From: Coralliovum pocilloporae
GTDB taxonomy: Bacteria; Pseudomonadota; Alphaproteobacteria; Rhizobiales; Cohaesibacteraceae
Assembly: GCF_030845175.1 (NCBI RefSeq)
Contig: NZ_CP132542.1
Location: 1,709,501-1,773,500, forward strand
Direction of reading: 5' to 3'
DNA: 64,000 bases
The notes under the pieces were generated by a model. The model did not search any database. It worked only from the letters and a program-made list of their open reading frames with translations, and was not told the DNA's origin. The position numbers and the translations under genes were made by a program. Position 1 is the stretch's first letter. Each line of letters begins with the position of its first letter. Positions 1 through 9,589 of this stretch are shown here, piece after piece.

Positions 1-290
1 TCAGACCATGTTCGGGAGCCCTGATTGTTCTGGTCTTTGCGCTGCGGATTGATCTGTTCTGGATTGGTGCGCTTGCCACATTCGCCATGGCGGCAGGGAC
101 CGCGCTGACCGTTTCCGCGCTGTCAGCCTTTGCGGTTTTCATGCGCGACAGGGCTCTGCGCCTTGCTGGCGGAACGCCGGGGCGTATGGCCATTGCCGCT
201 GATGTGGTGGGCGTATCCGGCGCGTTGCTGATTACGGCTCTGGGCGTGGTGCTGTTTCTGGCAGCCTATCAGTCCGGCATCACGTTCTGA
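1..290 (+). CDS. NicO-family nickel/cobalt transporter, C-terminal fragment
   Basis: Only the C-terminus is in the window; the reading frame is open from base 3 to the TGA at 288-290. The visible residues begin RPCSGALIVLVFAL, the RPCSGA signature of the NicO/RcnA family of inner-membrane nickel and cobalt permeases or exporters, followed by two further hydrophobic stretches ending LFLAAYQSGITF. The gene converges on the nitrile hydratase operon, and its 3' end overlaps the accessory gene on the other strand by about 22 bases. Because that hydratase is the cobalt type, a cobalt role is attractive, but direction of transport and metal cannot be read from this fragment. Confidence 0.8.
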   Translation, partial: RPCSGALIVLVFALRIDLFWIGALATFAMAAGTALTVSALSAFAVFMRDRALRLAGGTPGRMAIAADVVGVSGALLITALGVVLFLAAYQSGITF

Positions 291-664
291 CGCCAGTCAT
301 CAGGCAGGATGATCGGTTTGCCGTGCGGTGTTGACCGCGCGGCGTCCTGCCATGCATGACGCAGGCCGGAAAGCTGGTCCGGCGATGCAAGTCCCTTGGC
401 AAAAACGATCCGTTCAAGCGCCGTCAGCCAATGCTGATAATAGGTGTCGCCTGTATCCGGATCCCCGTTCTGCCGGGCATCTTCCAGGGTTGCCCCTAGC
501 ATGCTGGCCCACTCCGTCCAGTCAAACAGCCCTGCCTTATGGAGCGACAGGGTCAAGGCAAAGGCCTGGGCATGCCAGGGCTCGGCAAAGACCGGGCCGT
601 TGGTATCGCGCGGGATGGATGGCAGGTCATCCAGCAGCCGGTCTGTCTCACTCAACTGGCTCAA
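269..664 (-). CDS. Nitrile hydratase accessory (activator) protein
   Basis: A 131-residue protein related to the N-terminal part of the nitrile hydratase beta subunit, as the P14K/NhlE-type cobalt-loading accessory proteins are. Visible features are FAEPWHAQAFALTLSLHKAG, matching the [20 protein letters not shown] stretch of the neighbouring beta subunit, and a C-terminal DDW. In this family the protein delivers cobalt and helps oxidise the active-site cysteines of the alpha subunit. I chose the TTG at 664 because GGGAGG lies six bases upstream; the frame is open to a TTG at 685. It overlaps the end of the beta gene by 17 bases, so it is translationally linked as the third gene of the operon. 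Confidence 0.85.
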   Translation of the reverse strand: MSQLSETDRLLDDLPSIPRDTNGPVFAEPWHAQAFALTLSLHKAGLFDWTEWASMLGATLEDARQNGDPDTGDTYYQHWLTALERIVFAKGLASPDQLSGLRHAWQDAARSTPHGKPIILPDDWRQNVMPD

Positions 665-1310
665 GATAGGCCTCCCAAAGGTCAAGCTGTATGGTCAGTC
701 CGGGTTCTGCATCGCGACCCCACAGGTCTTCTCCGCTGAATGAAACATTATAGAGCCATTGCGGTTTCTCGCCGCCGCCATGGGCATTGGTGTCTGGGAA
801 AACATGAAAGCCATTTATGGCGCTGATGATGCCAGGGCGGCCTTTGGCATAGCGGGGCAGGCGGGTATGCCCTGTTGGATGATCATTGATCGTGCGAATG
901 CGGTCACCGGGCTTGAACAGAGGCGCAGAGGTTTGTGGCCTGTCCACCGGCCCGCCCTTCGACAGGGTTTCTTCCACCGCATCTTTCTGCAAGACGCGCT
1001 TGACTGTCCGGCCATCCCTCAGACTCTCTCCCGCATCAAGCTCATCCCGGCTGACCAGGTCTACATCAGTCAGCAGCTTTTCAAGCGCCAGTGTCCAGAT
1101 CCGGTAATAGGAGCTGGATAGATAAGTGGTCGGAGGCAGGTTTTCCCGCGCATGACGGGATTGATCAAGGGTCCAGGAACCGGTTGCCCCTACAGCAAGT
1201 GTGACGGCAAAGGCCCGTCGTTCCCATTCCGAATGAAACAGAGGCTCATCCGCTTCCGGATTGATGGGGCCGTGCCCCATCTGGCCGCCAAGGTCATGAG
1301 GTCCGTTCAT
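648..1310 (-). CDS. nthB: Nitrile hydratase beta subunit
   Basis: A 220-residue protein starting [16 protein letters not shown], the family's hallmark N-terminus. The C-terminal SH3-like barrel is visible ([33 protein letters not shown]). With the alpha subunit it forms the heterodimer that hydrates nitriles to amides in the cytoplasm; beta arginines contact the oxidised alpha cysteines. Its ATG overlaps the alpha-subunit stop by four bases (ATGA), so the two are coupled. No amidase gene, which would complete nitrile to acid conversion, is present in the window. Confidence 0.97.
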   Translation of the reverse strand: MNGPHDLGGQMGHGPINPEADEPLFHSEWERRAFAVTLAVGATGSWTLDQSRHARENLPPTTYLSSSYYRIWTLALEKLLTDVDLVSRDELDAGESLRDGRTVKRVLQKDAVEETLSKGGPVDRPQTSAPLFKPGDRIRTINDHPTGHTRLPRYAKGRPGIISAINGFHVFPDTNAHGGGEKPQWLYNVSFSGEDLWGRDAEPGLTIQLDLWEAYLEPVE

Positions 1311-1924
1311 GAGGAGGTCTCCCCGGGCGTTTGTGCCAGCGCGGTTCCGATCATACTGTCCCGGGTGACAAGCGCAGCAAGTGCCTCTTCAGACCAGCCA
1401 TCCGTGTTATCAGGTCGCTGGGGGATCACCAGATAGCGCACTTCTGCGGTTGAATCCCAGACCTTGATTGATGTGCTGTCCGGGAGGACCGTACCGAACT
1501 CGGCCAGCACGCCACGAGGATCCATCACCACGCGGGAGCGATAGGGGGCTGATTTGTACCAGACCGGTGGCAGCCCCAGAACAGGCCACGGATAACAGGA
1601 GCATAAGGTGCAGACGACCACATTGTGGAGACTGTCGGTGTTTTCCACCGCGACCATGTGCTCGCCTTGCCGGCCGATATAGCCAAGTGATGCAATGGCT
1701 GCGGTTGCATCATCCAGAAGCCATGTTCTGAAATCGGGGTCTGTCCAGGCCTTTGCGACCACATGCGCGCCATTCTGCGGTCCGACCCTGTTTTCATAGA
1801 TGTCGATCAGCTCATCCAGTGTTGCAGGATCAATGTAATTCTTCTCCGTGAGAATCGTCTCCAGAGCCTTCACTCTCAGGGTCATTTCCGAGAGTTCCGA
1901 GCCGTGTTCGTCATGATCGTGCAT
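1307..1924 (-). CDS. nthA: Nitrile hydratase alpha subunit, cobalt type
   Basis: A 205-residue catalytic subunit. The metal site [10 protein letters not shown] is at about residues 104-113 (Cys105, Cys108, Cys110); Thr in CTLC and Tyr after CSC are typical of the non-corrin cobalt class, whereas iron enzymes carry CSLC and CSCT. The ATG at 1924 is preferred over an upstream alternative at 1993 because AAGG sits eight bases upstream and the length fits the family. The N-terminus MHDHDEHG is histidine-rich, as in many homologues. It is first in the alpha-beta-accessory operon and divergent from the oxidoreductase gene at 2102, with a 177-base shared intergenic region. Thiocyanate hydrolase gamma subunits are related but carry CSCYPR rather than CSCYPW. 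Confidence 0.97.
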   Translation of the reverse strand: MHDHDEHGSELSEMTLRVKALETILTEKNYIDPATLDELIDIYENRVGPQNGAHVVAKAWTDPDFRTWLLDDATAAIASLGYIGRQGEHMVAVENTDSLHNVVVCTLCSCYPWPVLGLPPVWYKSAPYRSRVVMDPRGVLAEFGTVLPDSTSIKVWDSTAEVRYLVIPQRPDNTDGWSEEALAALVTRDSMIGTALAQTPGETSS

Positions 1925-2101
1925 GTGTGGACCTTCTGAGTTTATGTGTCTCGACCCTGTTTCCAGTTTGGCAAAATGCGGCCTCTGGCGCAATTGTTAC
2001 GGTAATATTCTGCTTGTCTCCGTTCGGCCTCTTTCAAGACGCAGGTGGCTCCTATAGTCTTGGCTTCAGAGAGGGTGGGCTGATGTCATTCGGGAGGGCA
2101 T

Positions 2102-5100
2102 ATGCAGCTTCGTTCTGTCCGGTTGTCGGACAAGTATGATCTGGATACATCGCCGGTTTTTATTTCCGGCACGCAGGCAATTGTCCGGCTTCTTCTGATG
2201 CAGAAAGCCAGAGATCGGGCCAATGGGCTGAATACGGCCGGTTATGTAACCGGTTATCGAGGCTCTCCCCTTGGTGGCCTTGATCAGCAATTGTGGAATG
2301 CCGAAATCCAGCTGACGGCTGCCGATATTCTGTTCCAGCCGGGAATCAACGAAGATCTGGCTGCCACTGCCCTCTGGGGCGCCCAGCAGGCCGAACTGCG
2401 TGGTGAGGGGCGGTTTGATGGTGTGTTCGGGCTTTGGTACGGCAAGGGGCCGGGAGCAGACCGGTCCGGTGATGCTTTCCGGCATGCCAATCTGGCAGGC
2501 ACATCAGCCAATGGTGGCGTCATTGCCCTGATGGGGGATGACCATACCTGTGAATCATCCACCACGGCCCATCAATCTGAATTTGCTTTTGTTGATGCCA
2601 TGATGCCGGTCCTGAACCCGTCAGGGGTGCAGGAGATTATCGATTATGGCCTGCTCGGCTGGGAGTTGTCCCGCTATGCAGGGGTCTGGGCAGGGATCAA
2701 ATGCGTCAAGGACAATGTGGAATCAACCGCCTCCATTGATGGTGTGTTTGATCGGCTGACCGTTTCCCTGCCAGAACGGAAGGGTGCTGAAGAGTGCAAT
2801 ATCCGGCTGGGTGCGACACCGCTTGAGCAGGAGGCGCGCCTGCATGAGGTCAAGCTTCCGGCAGCCATGGCCTTTGTTTTGGCCAATGGTCTCAACCGGG
2901 TCACCTGGTCTGGCGGCATGCGCCCGCGCCTCGGGATTGCAGCGGCCGGGAAATCCTATCTGGATGTGCTGCAGGCGCTGGATACTCTTGGCATTGATGA
3001 GGTGCGAGGTGCTCATTTCGGTATTCGCCTGTTCAAGATCGGCTGTACCTGGCCGCTTGAGCCAACAGGCGTAGAGCGGTTCGCCTTCGGTCTGCAGAGC
3101 CTTGTGGTGGTTGAGGAAAAACGCAGCCTGATTGAGGGGCAGATGAAGGATATCCTCTATGGGCGTCCCCATCAGCCACGTCTTGTGGGCAAAAAGGACA
3201 GCCATGGCAACTGGCTGTTTCCATCAAAGGGCGCGCTTGATTCCAACCGGATTGCCATCGCCATCGGTGAGGAACTTCTGGCAATCGAACCGGATGATGA
3301 TCTGGCGGATCGTGTAGCCCGGCTGAAGGTGATGGAAGAGCGGGCGGGGAGTGCAATCGAGATCGCCACGCGTCGGCCTTATTTCTGCGCGGGCTGCCCT
3401 CATAATGCGTCAACGGTCATTCCTGATGGGACGCGCGCCTATGCCGGGATTGGCTGTCACTACATGGTTCAGTGGATGGATCGGAATACTGAAGGCTATA
3501 CCCAGATGGGCGGTGAGGGGGCCAACTGGATTGGCGAGGCTCCGTTTTCCACACGCTCTCATGTTTTCCAGAATATCGGCGACGGGACCTATAACCATTC
3601 CGGATCCATGGCGATCAGGGCCGCTGCGGCATCGGGCGTCAATATCACCTACAAAATTCTCTACAATGATGCGGTCGCGATGACCGGCGGGCAGAAGAAT
3701 GACGGTGACCTGACGGTGTTCGATATCGCAGCCCAGGTCACCGCCGAAGGTGCTCGCAAGGTTGCGGTCGTCAGTGAAGATCCGGGCCGCTACCCGAGAT
3801 CCACGGCCTGGCCGCGAGGGGTGGGGATTCATCACCGGGACCGGTTGAATGAGGTGCAGAAGGATCTGGCCCGTACACGGGGTCTGTCAGTTCTGATTTT
3901 TGACCAGACTTGTGCGGCGGAAAAGCGCCGTCGTCGCAAGCGCAAACAAATGGTTGACCCGAATCGCAGGCTGTTCATCAATCATCGGGTCTGTGAGGGC
4001 TGTGGTGATTGCGGAACCCAGTCCAACTGTGTTGCTGTGGTGCCAAAGCAGACAGTTTTTGGCCGTAAGCGGGAGATTGATCAGTCTGCCTGCAACAAGG
4101 ACTTTTCCTGTCAGAAAGGCTTCTGCCCGAGTTTTGTAACGGTTAGTGGCGGTATATTGCGCAAGGGAGCTCCGCAAAAAGATGCCTATGAGCTGCTGCG
4201 GCAACCGGTGCCGGAACCGGAGCTTCCCGAGCTGGACAGGAATTACGGTATTGTCGTAACCGGCGTTGGCGGGACGGGTATCGTCACCATCGGTGCTATT
4301 ATCGGCATGGCGGCTCATCTGGAAAACAAGGGATGCGGTATCATCGATATGGCAGGCCTTGCTCAGAAAGGCGGACCCGTCGCAAGCCATATCCGGCTGG
4401 CTCCGAACCGGGACGGGATCAAGGCCATCCGTATTGCTGCGGGTGGGGCTGACCTGGTTCTCGGTGGCGATATTGTCGTCGCCGGGTCAAGCAAGGTGTT
4501 GTCCGCCATCCGCCAGAACGAGACCGTCGTGGTCGCCAATACCCATGAGATCATGCCGGGGGATTTCACCCGCAACGCCGATTTTTCCTTGCCGAGCCGC
4601 CGCCTGCAGCAGGCACTCGATAAGGCTGCAGGCAAAGGCAGGGCAAAATTTGTCAATGCGCAGGCAGCAGCGCGCCGTCTCTTTGGGGATACGATGGCGG
4701 CCAATATGTTGCTGCTGGGGTTTGCCTGGCAGTCAGGTGGTCTGCCGATCAGCCGTGAGGCGCTCTATCAGGCGATTAAGCTGAATGGCGTCAATGTGGA
4801 TACCAATCTGGATGCCTTTCGTGCCGGTCGTGTTCTGGCCCACAATCCGGATGTTTTAAACGAGCATGATACGGATACAGACACGAGCACAGGCACGGGG
4901 ACTTCAAAGCCGCAGACGTTTGATGAGCTTGTGGAATATTTCGCGGATGAACTGAAAGCCTATCAGGGGCATGCCTATGCCCGCCGTTATACCCGGCTTG
5001 TGGAAAAAATCCGGCAGGCTGAGAGCGGCATCGGGGAAGAGACAGCGGTGACTGAAGCTGTTGCCCGCAATCTCTTCCAGGTGATGGCCTATAAGGATGA

Positions 5101-5569
5101 ATATGAAGTGGCGCGACTGTTTCTGTCGGCTGAGTTCATGGCTGATTTGAAAGCGCAATTCGAAAGCTGGAGCAGTCTGACATTCCACTTGTCGCCACCG
5201 CTTTTTGCCCGTCATGACCCAAAGACCGGGCGTCCGGAAAAGAAAGCCTATGGCGGCTGGGTTCGGACTGTTTTCCGTCTTTTGCGTCTTCTGCGTCCGC
5301 TGCGCGGAACGCCGCTTGATCCATTCGGTTATTCCAGCGACCGGCGGGCAGACCGTGCACTGCTCAGGCGCTATCAGAGAACGGTTGAACACCTTGCAGA
5401 AACACTCACGGCTGACCATTGGATGACGGCGCTGACACTTGCGCGAATGCCTGAGCGTATTCGTGGTTTTGGCCCTGTCCGGGCTGAAGCCCAGAAGAAA
5501 GCCTGTGCCGAGTGGGATCGTCTGATGGAAGAATATCAGAACGATGAGCGCCAGATTGCAGCTGAATAG
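2102..5569 (+). CDS. Indolepyruvate:ferredoxin oxidoreductase, fused alpha/beta form
   Basis: A 1155-residue single-chain enzyme of the IorA-IorB type, which oxidatively decarboxylates aryl or branched 2-oxo acids to acyl-CoA with reduction of ferredoxin. Order of parts: N-terminal pyruvate-oxidoreductase-like domain (GYRGSPLGGLDQQLW near residue 55); TPP-binding region with GDGTYNHSG near 493 followed by LYNDAVAMTGGQ; cysteine-rich iron-sulfur segment near 630-680 (CEGCGDCG, CNKDFSCQKGFCPS); IorB gamma domain from about 720 (GVGGTGIV, GLAQKGGPVASH); a Thr/Asp/Gly linker at about 922-935; and a C-terminal DUF6537-like extension. GGGAGG precedes the ATG. The 229-base gap to the next operon holds a hairpin (5745-5772). 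Confidence 0.95.
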   Translation: MQLRSVRLSDKYDLDTSPVFISGTQAIVRLLLMQKARDRANGLNTAGYVTGYRGSPLGGLDQQLWNAEIQLTAADILFQPGINEDLAATALWGAQQAELRGEGRFDGVFGLWYGKGPGADRSGDAFRHANLAGTSANGGVIALMGDDHTCESSTTAHQSEFAFVDAMMPVLNPSGVQEIIDYGLLGWELSRYAGVWAGIKCVKDNVESTASIDGVFDRLTVSLPERKGAEECNIRLGATPLEQEARLHEVKLPAAMAFVLANGLNRVTWSGGMRPRLGIAAAGKSYLDVLQALDTLGIDEVRGAHFGIRLFKIGCTWPLEPTGVERFAFGLQSLVVVEEKRSLIEGQMKDILYGRPHQPRLVGKKDSHGNWLFPSKGALDSNRIAIAIGEELLAIEPDDDLADRVARLKVMEERAGSAIEIATRRPYFCAGCPHNASTVIPDGTRAYAGIGCHYMVQWMDRNTEGYTQMGGEGANWIGEAPFSTRSHVFQNIGDGTYNHSGSMAIRAAAASGVNITYKILYNDAVAMTGGQKNDGDLTVFDIAAQVTAEGARKVAVVSEDPGRYPRSTAWPRGVGIHHRDRLNEVQKDLARTRGLSVLIFDQTCAAEKRRRRKRKQMVDPNRRLFINHRVCEGCGDCGTQSNCVAVVPKQTVFGRKREIDQSACNKDFSCQKGFCPSFVTVSGGILRKGAPQKDAYELLRQPVPEPELPELDRNYGIVVTGVGGTGIVTIGAIIGMAAHLENKGCGIIDMAGLAQKGGPVASHIRLAPNRDGIKAIRIAAGGADLVLGGDIVVAGSSKVLSAIRQNETVVVANTHEIMPGDFTRNADFSLPSRRLQQALDKAAGKGRAKFVNAQAAARRLFGDTMAANMLLLGFAWQSGGLPISREALYQAIKLNGVNVDTNLDAFRAGRVLAHNPDVLNEHDTDTDTSTGTGTSKPQTFDELVEYFADELKAYQGHAYARRYTRLVEKIRQAESGIGEETAVTEAVARNLFQVMAYKDEYEVARLFLSAEFMADLKAQFESWSSLTFHLSPPLFARHDPKTGRPEKKAYGGWVRTVFRLLRLLRPLRGTPLDPFGYSSDRRADRALLRRYQRTVEHLAETLTADHWMTALTLARMPERIRGFGPVRAEAQKKACAEWDRLMEEYQNDERQIAAE

Positions 5570-5744
5570 AACCAGATCAGATTGTCTGTCATCAAGCTGT
5601 TTCTGCGCAACTCTCAGATACCACAAGGCAATTATCTGAATTGACTGGCAGGATTCTACCACCCCTAAACTTATGTCTAGGGCTCCTGGTGCAATAAACT
5701 CGCTTTAAGGGGTTGAAATACTGATGTGATCCTGTGCTAGCTTC

Positions 5745-5772
5745 TTACCGGGAGAAAAAAGACTCCGGGTAA
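5745..5772 (+). promoter_or_regulatory. Leader hairpin before the ligase/ABC-transporter operon
   Basis: TTACCGGGAG and CTCCGGGTAA form a 10-bp stem with one mismatch around an A-rich loop, 27 bases before the ATG at 5799. A TTGAAA at 5713-5718 could be a -35 element, but the -10 position (GCTAGC) is poor, so the promoter is not assigned. The hairpin lacks a T-tract and sits just upstream of the GGGAGGAG ribosome site. It could tune translation or bind a protein. Confidence 0.35.
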
Positions 5773-5798
5773 AACCGTGAGTCAGGGAGGAGCAGTAG

Positions 5799-7781
5799 AT
5801 GGAAGGTGCGCGTTCACCGGCCAGCGATGCGCTGGATACATTTCCGAAACTGTTGATCAGGAATGCGCGTATTCGCGGCTCCAGGCCAGCGGTTCGCGAG
5901 AAATATCTCGGGATCTGGCAGACCTGGACCTGGGGAGAGGTTCTGGAGGAGGTCAGAATCTATTCCCTCGGTCTGAAACAGCTTGGTGTTCAGTCTGGCG
6001 AGAAGGTGGCCATTGTCGGCTCCAACCGGCCGCGATTGTACTGGACCTTCGCAGCCGTTCAGACTCTTGGTGCTGTTCCGGTTCCTGTCTATGCTGATTC
6101 GGTTGCTGAAGAGATGGCCTATGTGCTGGAGCACGCCGAGGCTCGTATAGCCATTGTCGAAAATCAGGAACAGACTGACAAGGTTCAGTCTATTGCGGAA
6201 ACTGTGACCTGCCTCGAGCAGGTTGTCTATGATGATCCGCGTGGTTTGCGAGATTATGACCATTCTGCCCTTCACAGCATTGACCAGGTTCAGGAGCTGG
6301 GTCGTGCCGCAATGGCCGAGGACACCTCTGCGGTTGAGAACTGGCTGGACGGGATCAACAGAGCCTGTGGTTCCGACCTGAGCGTGATGCTGTATACCTC
6401 CGGCACAACAGGGCGTCCCAAGGGTGTGATGCTGTCCTATGACAATCTGCTGATTTCGGCCCGCAATGCCTGTGAAATGGACCAGATGACAGATGCGGAT
6501 GAGGCAGTAGCCTATCTGCCTCTTGCCTGGGTGGGAGATCACGTTTTCTCCTATGGGCAGTCCTACTGGTCCGGATTCTGCGTTGCCTGTCCGGAAAGTG
6601 CGGAAACCCTGATGCACGATCTGAGGGAGATCGGCCCCAGCTTCTTCTTTGCACCGCCGCGTACCTTTGAGACCCTGCTCACCAATATTATGATCCGCAT
6701 GGAGGATGCAGGTCGGCTGAAAAAGGCCATGTTTGACACCTTCCTGAAGGTGGCGGACCGGGTTGGCGAGGATATCCTCAACGGCAAGCCGACAGGACTT
6801 GCGGACCGCCTGCTTTACAAGCTCGGTGACATGCTGGTCTATGGACCACTTAAGGATGCTCTTGGGTTCTCGAAAGTACGGATAGGCTATACGGCCGGTG
6901 AAGCAATCGGGCCGGAGATTTTCCGCTTTTACCGCTCTCTTGGCATCAATCTCAAACAGCTTTACGGCCAGACGGAAGCCTCCGTTTACGTAACCGTGCA
7001 GCCTGATGGCGAGATTTTCTCAGATACAGTGGGTAAGCCCGCCCAGGACGTTGAGATCCGCATTGCGGATAATGGCGAGGTGCACTATCGCAGCCCCGGG
7101 GTCTTTGTCGGTTATTTCAAGAATGATGACGCCACACGGGATACCAAGACCGAAGACGGCTGGGTGCTGACGGGTGATGCCGGTTTCATCGACAATCGCG
7201 GCCACCTGAAGATTATCGATCGGGCCAAGGATGTGGGCAAGTTCAATGACGGGGCCATGTTCGCGCCCAAATATGTCGAGAACAAACTGAAGTTCTTCCC
7301 CAATGTGAAAGAAGTGGTGGCGTTTGGCAGCGACCGCGATTTCTGTACCTGTTTTGTCAATATCGACCTGACCGCAGTGGGGAACTGGGCAGAGCGGAAC
7401 AACATCCCCTATGCGTCCTATCAGGAACTGGCGGCCCACCCGGATGTCTACAAGACTATTGAGGAGCATGTGGCCCAGGTGAATGCGGATCTGGCCAGAG
7501 AACCGATGATGGCACAGAGCCAGATTCACCGGTTCCTCGTTCTGCATAAGGAGCTTGATGCGGATGATGGTGAGCTGACCCGGACCCAGAAGGTGCGCCG
7601 CAAGTTCATTACGGAACGTTATGGTGAGCTGATTGAAGCGCTCTATGACGGGTCTGCTGAGAAGTATATTTCAACAGAGGTGACCTTTGAGGACGGACGC
7701 AAAGGGCAATTGGCCGCCACCGTTGAAATCCGGGATGTAACCACCTTCCCTGTAGAGGCCGGGCAGGAGGCTGCGGAATGA
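5799..7781 (+). CDS. AMP-forming acyl-CoA synthetase (long-chain/aryl acid type)
   Basis: A 660-residue member of the adenylate-forming family that activates a carboxylic acid to its CoA thioester via an acyl-adenylate. Motifs: P-loop YTSGTTGRPKGVM at about residue 198, YGQTEASVY at about 388 and the hinge region GDAGFIDNRGHLKIIDRAKD at about 460-480. Length and C-terminus resemble very-long-chain or FadD15-like synthetases. It opens an operon with a complete Liv-type ABC importer and overlaps livG by four bases, so its substrate is likely what that importer brings in. Strong GGGAGGAG ribosome site. The substrate cannot be told from sequence; fatty and aryl acids are both possible. Confidence 0.9.
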   Translation: MEGARSPASDALDTFPKLLIRNARIRGSRPAVREKYLGIWQTWTWGEVLEEVRIYSLGLKQLGVQSGEKVAIVGSNRPRLYWTFAAVQTLGAVPVPVYADSVAEEMAYVLEHAEARIAIVENQEQTDKVQSIAETVTCLEQVVYDDPRGLRDYDHSALHSIDQVQELGRAAMAEDTSAVENWLDGINRACGSDLSVMLYTSGTTGRPKGVMLSYDNLLISARNACEMDQMTDADEAVAYLPLAWVGDHVFSYGQSYWSGFCVACPESAETLMHDLREIGPSFFFAPPRTFETLLTNIMIRMEDAGRLKKAMFDTFLKVADRVGEDILNGKPTGLADRLLYKLGDMLVYGPLKDALGFSKVRIGYTAGEAIGPEIFRFYRSLGINLKQLYGQTEASVYVTVQPDGEIFSDTVGKPAQDVEIRIADNGEVHYRSPGVFVGYFKNDDATRDTKTEDGWVLTGDAGFIDNRGHLKIIDRAKDVGKFNDGAMFAPKYVENKLKFFPNVKEVVAFGSDRDFCTCFVNIDLTAVGNWAERNNIPYASYQELAAHPDVYKTIEEHVAQVNADLAREPMMAQSQIHRFLVLHKELDADDGELTRTQKVRRKFITERYGELIEALYDGSAEKYISTEVTFEDGRKGQLAATVEIRDVTTFPVEAGQEAAE

Positions 7782-8599
7782 CCATGCATATGACAGCGGA
7801 CAGCACGGCGACCGGGACCTCATCTGCATCGGAAACCCTGCTGAACGTGGAAAACGTCTCCCTCAGTTTTGGTGGCGTGAAGGCGATTTCGGACATCTCG
7901 TTTGATGTCTACAAAGGCGAGATCAGAGCCATTATCGGCCCCAACGGGGCTGGCAAGACCTCGATGCTCAATGTGATCAATGGTTTCTACCACCCGCAGG
8001 AGGGAACCATTACCTTCCGCGGGCAGGTGCGCAACAACATGCGAGCCGATCAGGCCGTGGGGCAGGGCATTGCCCGCACATTCCAGAATGTGGCTCTTTT
8101 CAAGGGCATGTCGACGCTGGATAACATCATGGCCGGTCGCAACTACATGATGAAGGCCGGGTTCTTCTGGCAGTGTCTTTATTGGGGCAGGGCTCAGCAG
8201 GAGGAAATCGAACACCGTCGCAAGGTGGAGGAGATCATCGATTTTCTCGAAATCCAGCATATCCGGCGTACTCCGGTGGGGCGTTTGCCCTATGGTCTGC
8301 AGAAGCGGGTTGAGCTTGCCCGGGCGCTGGCCATGGAGCCGGATCTTCTTTTGCTTGATGAACCCATGGCGGGCATGAACCTTGAAGAAAAAGAAGACAT
8401 GTCCCGCTACATCCTGGATGTGAACCAGCAATATGGCACCACCATTGCTCTGATTGAGCATGACATGGGGGTGGTGATGGACCTGTCGGACCGGGTGGTC
8501 GTTCTGGATTACGGACGCAAGATTGCGGATGGAATCCCTGAGGACGTGCAGGCCAATCAGGACGTGATCGACGCCTATCTTGGCGTTTCACACGATTAA
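7778..8599 (+). CDS. livG: Branched-chain-amino-acid-type ABC transporter ATPase LivG
   Basis: A 273-residue ATPase: Walker A GPNGAGKTS at about residue 55, LivG-type signature LPYGLQKRVELARALAME, Walker B LLLLDEPMAGMN and switch histidine in ALIEHDMG. The start ATG overlaps the synthetase stop (ATGA) and has GGAGG seven bases upstream; M3/M5 alternatives exist. The first 20 residues are a polar Thr/Ser-rich extension before the ABC domain. It works with LivF at the cytoplasmic face of the LivH/LivM channel. Family substrates include branched amino acids, amides, urea and aromatic acids. Confidence 0.94.
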   Translation: MTMHMTADSTATGTSSASETLLNVENVSLSFGGVKAISDISFDVYKGEIRAIIGPNGAGKTSMLNVINGFYHPQEGTITFRGQVRNNMRADQAVGQGIARTFQNVALFKGMSTLDNIMAGRNYMMKAGFFWQCLYWGRAQQEEIEHRRKVEEIIDFLEIQHIRRTPVGRLPYGLQKRVELARALAMEPDLLLLDEPMAGMNLEEKEDMSRYILDVNQQYGTTIALIEHDMGVVMDLSDRVVVLDYGRKIADGIPEDVQANQDVIDAYLGVSHD

Positions 8600-8614
8600 G
8601 GGCGGGGAGAGATT

Positions 8615-9574
8615 ATGGATACGCTTTACACAGTTTTTGTCGACCCGTTCGTGCAAATGGCCGCAGCGCCAGACTTTCTGATGCAGGTGCTCTGGGAAGG
8701 GCTGGTCTCGGGTGTTCTGTATGCGCTGATTGCTCTTGGCTTCGTGCTGATTTTCAAGTCATCGCGCATCTTCAACTTTGCCCAGGGCATCATGGTGGTG
8801 TTTGCCGCCCTCACACTTGTGGGGCTGCACGAGAATGGTGTTCCGGCCTGGGCCGCGGTCCCGCTGACACTGCTTGTTATGTATTGCCTTGCCTTTGGCA
8901 TTGAACGGGTGGTCCTCAGGCCTCTGATCAACCAGCCGGATATTGTTCTGTTCATGGCGACAATCGGTGTCACCCTGTTCCTGATCGGTTTTGGTGAATT
9001 CGTCTTTGGCGGCGAAAACAAGGTGATGATTACCGAGCAGCTCGGCATTCCCGTCGGCAGTCTGGAATTTGAGCCGTTTGGCGGTTTCCTGCTGATTGAG
9101 GAGAAAGATGTGACAGCTGTTGCGCTAGCCATTCTGCTGGTGGTGGGGCTGCTGACCTTCCTCAACAAGTCATCCATGGGCCGCGCCATTCGCGCTCTTG
9201 GAGATGACCATCAGGCGGCCCTGTCAGTGGGGATTTCCCTCTCGACCATCTGGGTTCTGGTCTGGTTCATCGCTGGGGTCATTGCCCTGGTGACCGGCAT
9301 TGTCTGGGGAGCCAGGGCCGGTGTGTCCTTCGCCCTGGAAGTAATTGCATACAAGGCATTGCCGGTTCTGATGCTTGGCGGCCTTGAATCCGTCAGTGGC
9401 GCCATTATCGGCGGTCTGGCTATCGGCATTCTGGAAAAGCTGTTCGAGATCTATTGGGGACAGCCGTTCCTCGGTGGCAATACGGAGACCTGGTTTGCCT
9501 TTATCTTCGCGCTGATTGTTCTGCTGTTCCGGCCACAGGGCCTGTTCGGCGAGAAGATCATCGAGCGTATCTGA
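8615..9574 (+). CDS. livH: Branched-chain-amino-acid-type ABC transporter permease LivH
   Basis: A 319-residue integral inner-membrane protein with about eight hydrophobic helices. LivH features are GLVSGVLYALIALGFVLIFK near the N-terminus, the ALGDDHQAALSVGI coupling-helix region (EAA-like loop) and GGLESVSGAIIGGLAIGI towards the C-terminus. It follows livG after 15 bases, with GGGGAGAG as ribosome site, and precedes livM by 15 bases. Confidence 0.95.
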   Translation: MDTLYTVFVDPFVQMAAAPDFLMQVLWEGLVSGVLYALIALGFVLIFKSSRIFNFAQGIMVVFAALTLVGLHENGVPAWAAVPLTLLVMYCLAFGIERVVLRPLINQPDIVLFMATIGVTLFLIGFGEFVFGGENKVMITEQLGIPVGSLEFEPFGGFLLIEEKDVTAVALAILLVVGLLTFLNKSSMGRAIRALGDDHQAALSVGISLSTIWVLVWFIAGVIALVTGIVWGARAGVSFALEVIAYKALPVLMLGGLESVSGAIIGGLAIGILEKLFEIYWGQPFLGGNTETWFAFIFALIVLLFRPQGLFGEKIIERI

Positions 9575-9589
9575 TCGGAGAGACGGAAC

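Noticed and set aside
328-1121. Open frames on the plus strand opposite the nitrile hydratase genes
   Set aside because: They are antisense shadows of the accessory and beta genes; the minus-strand products match the family throughout.
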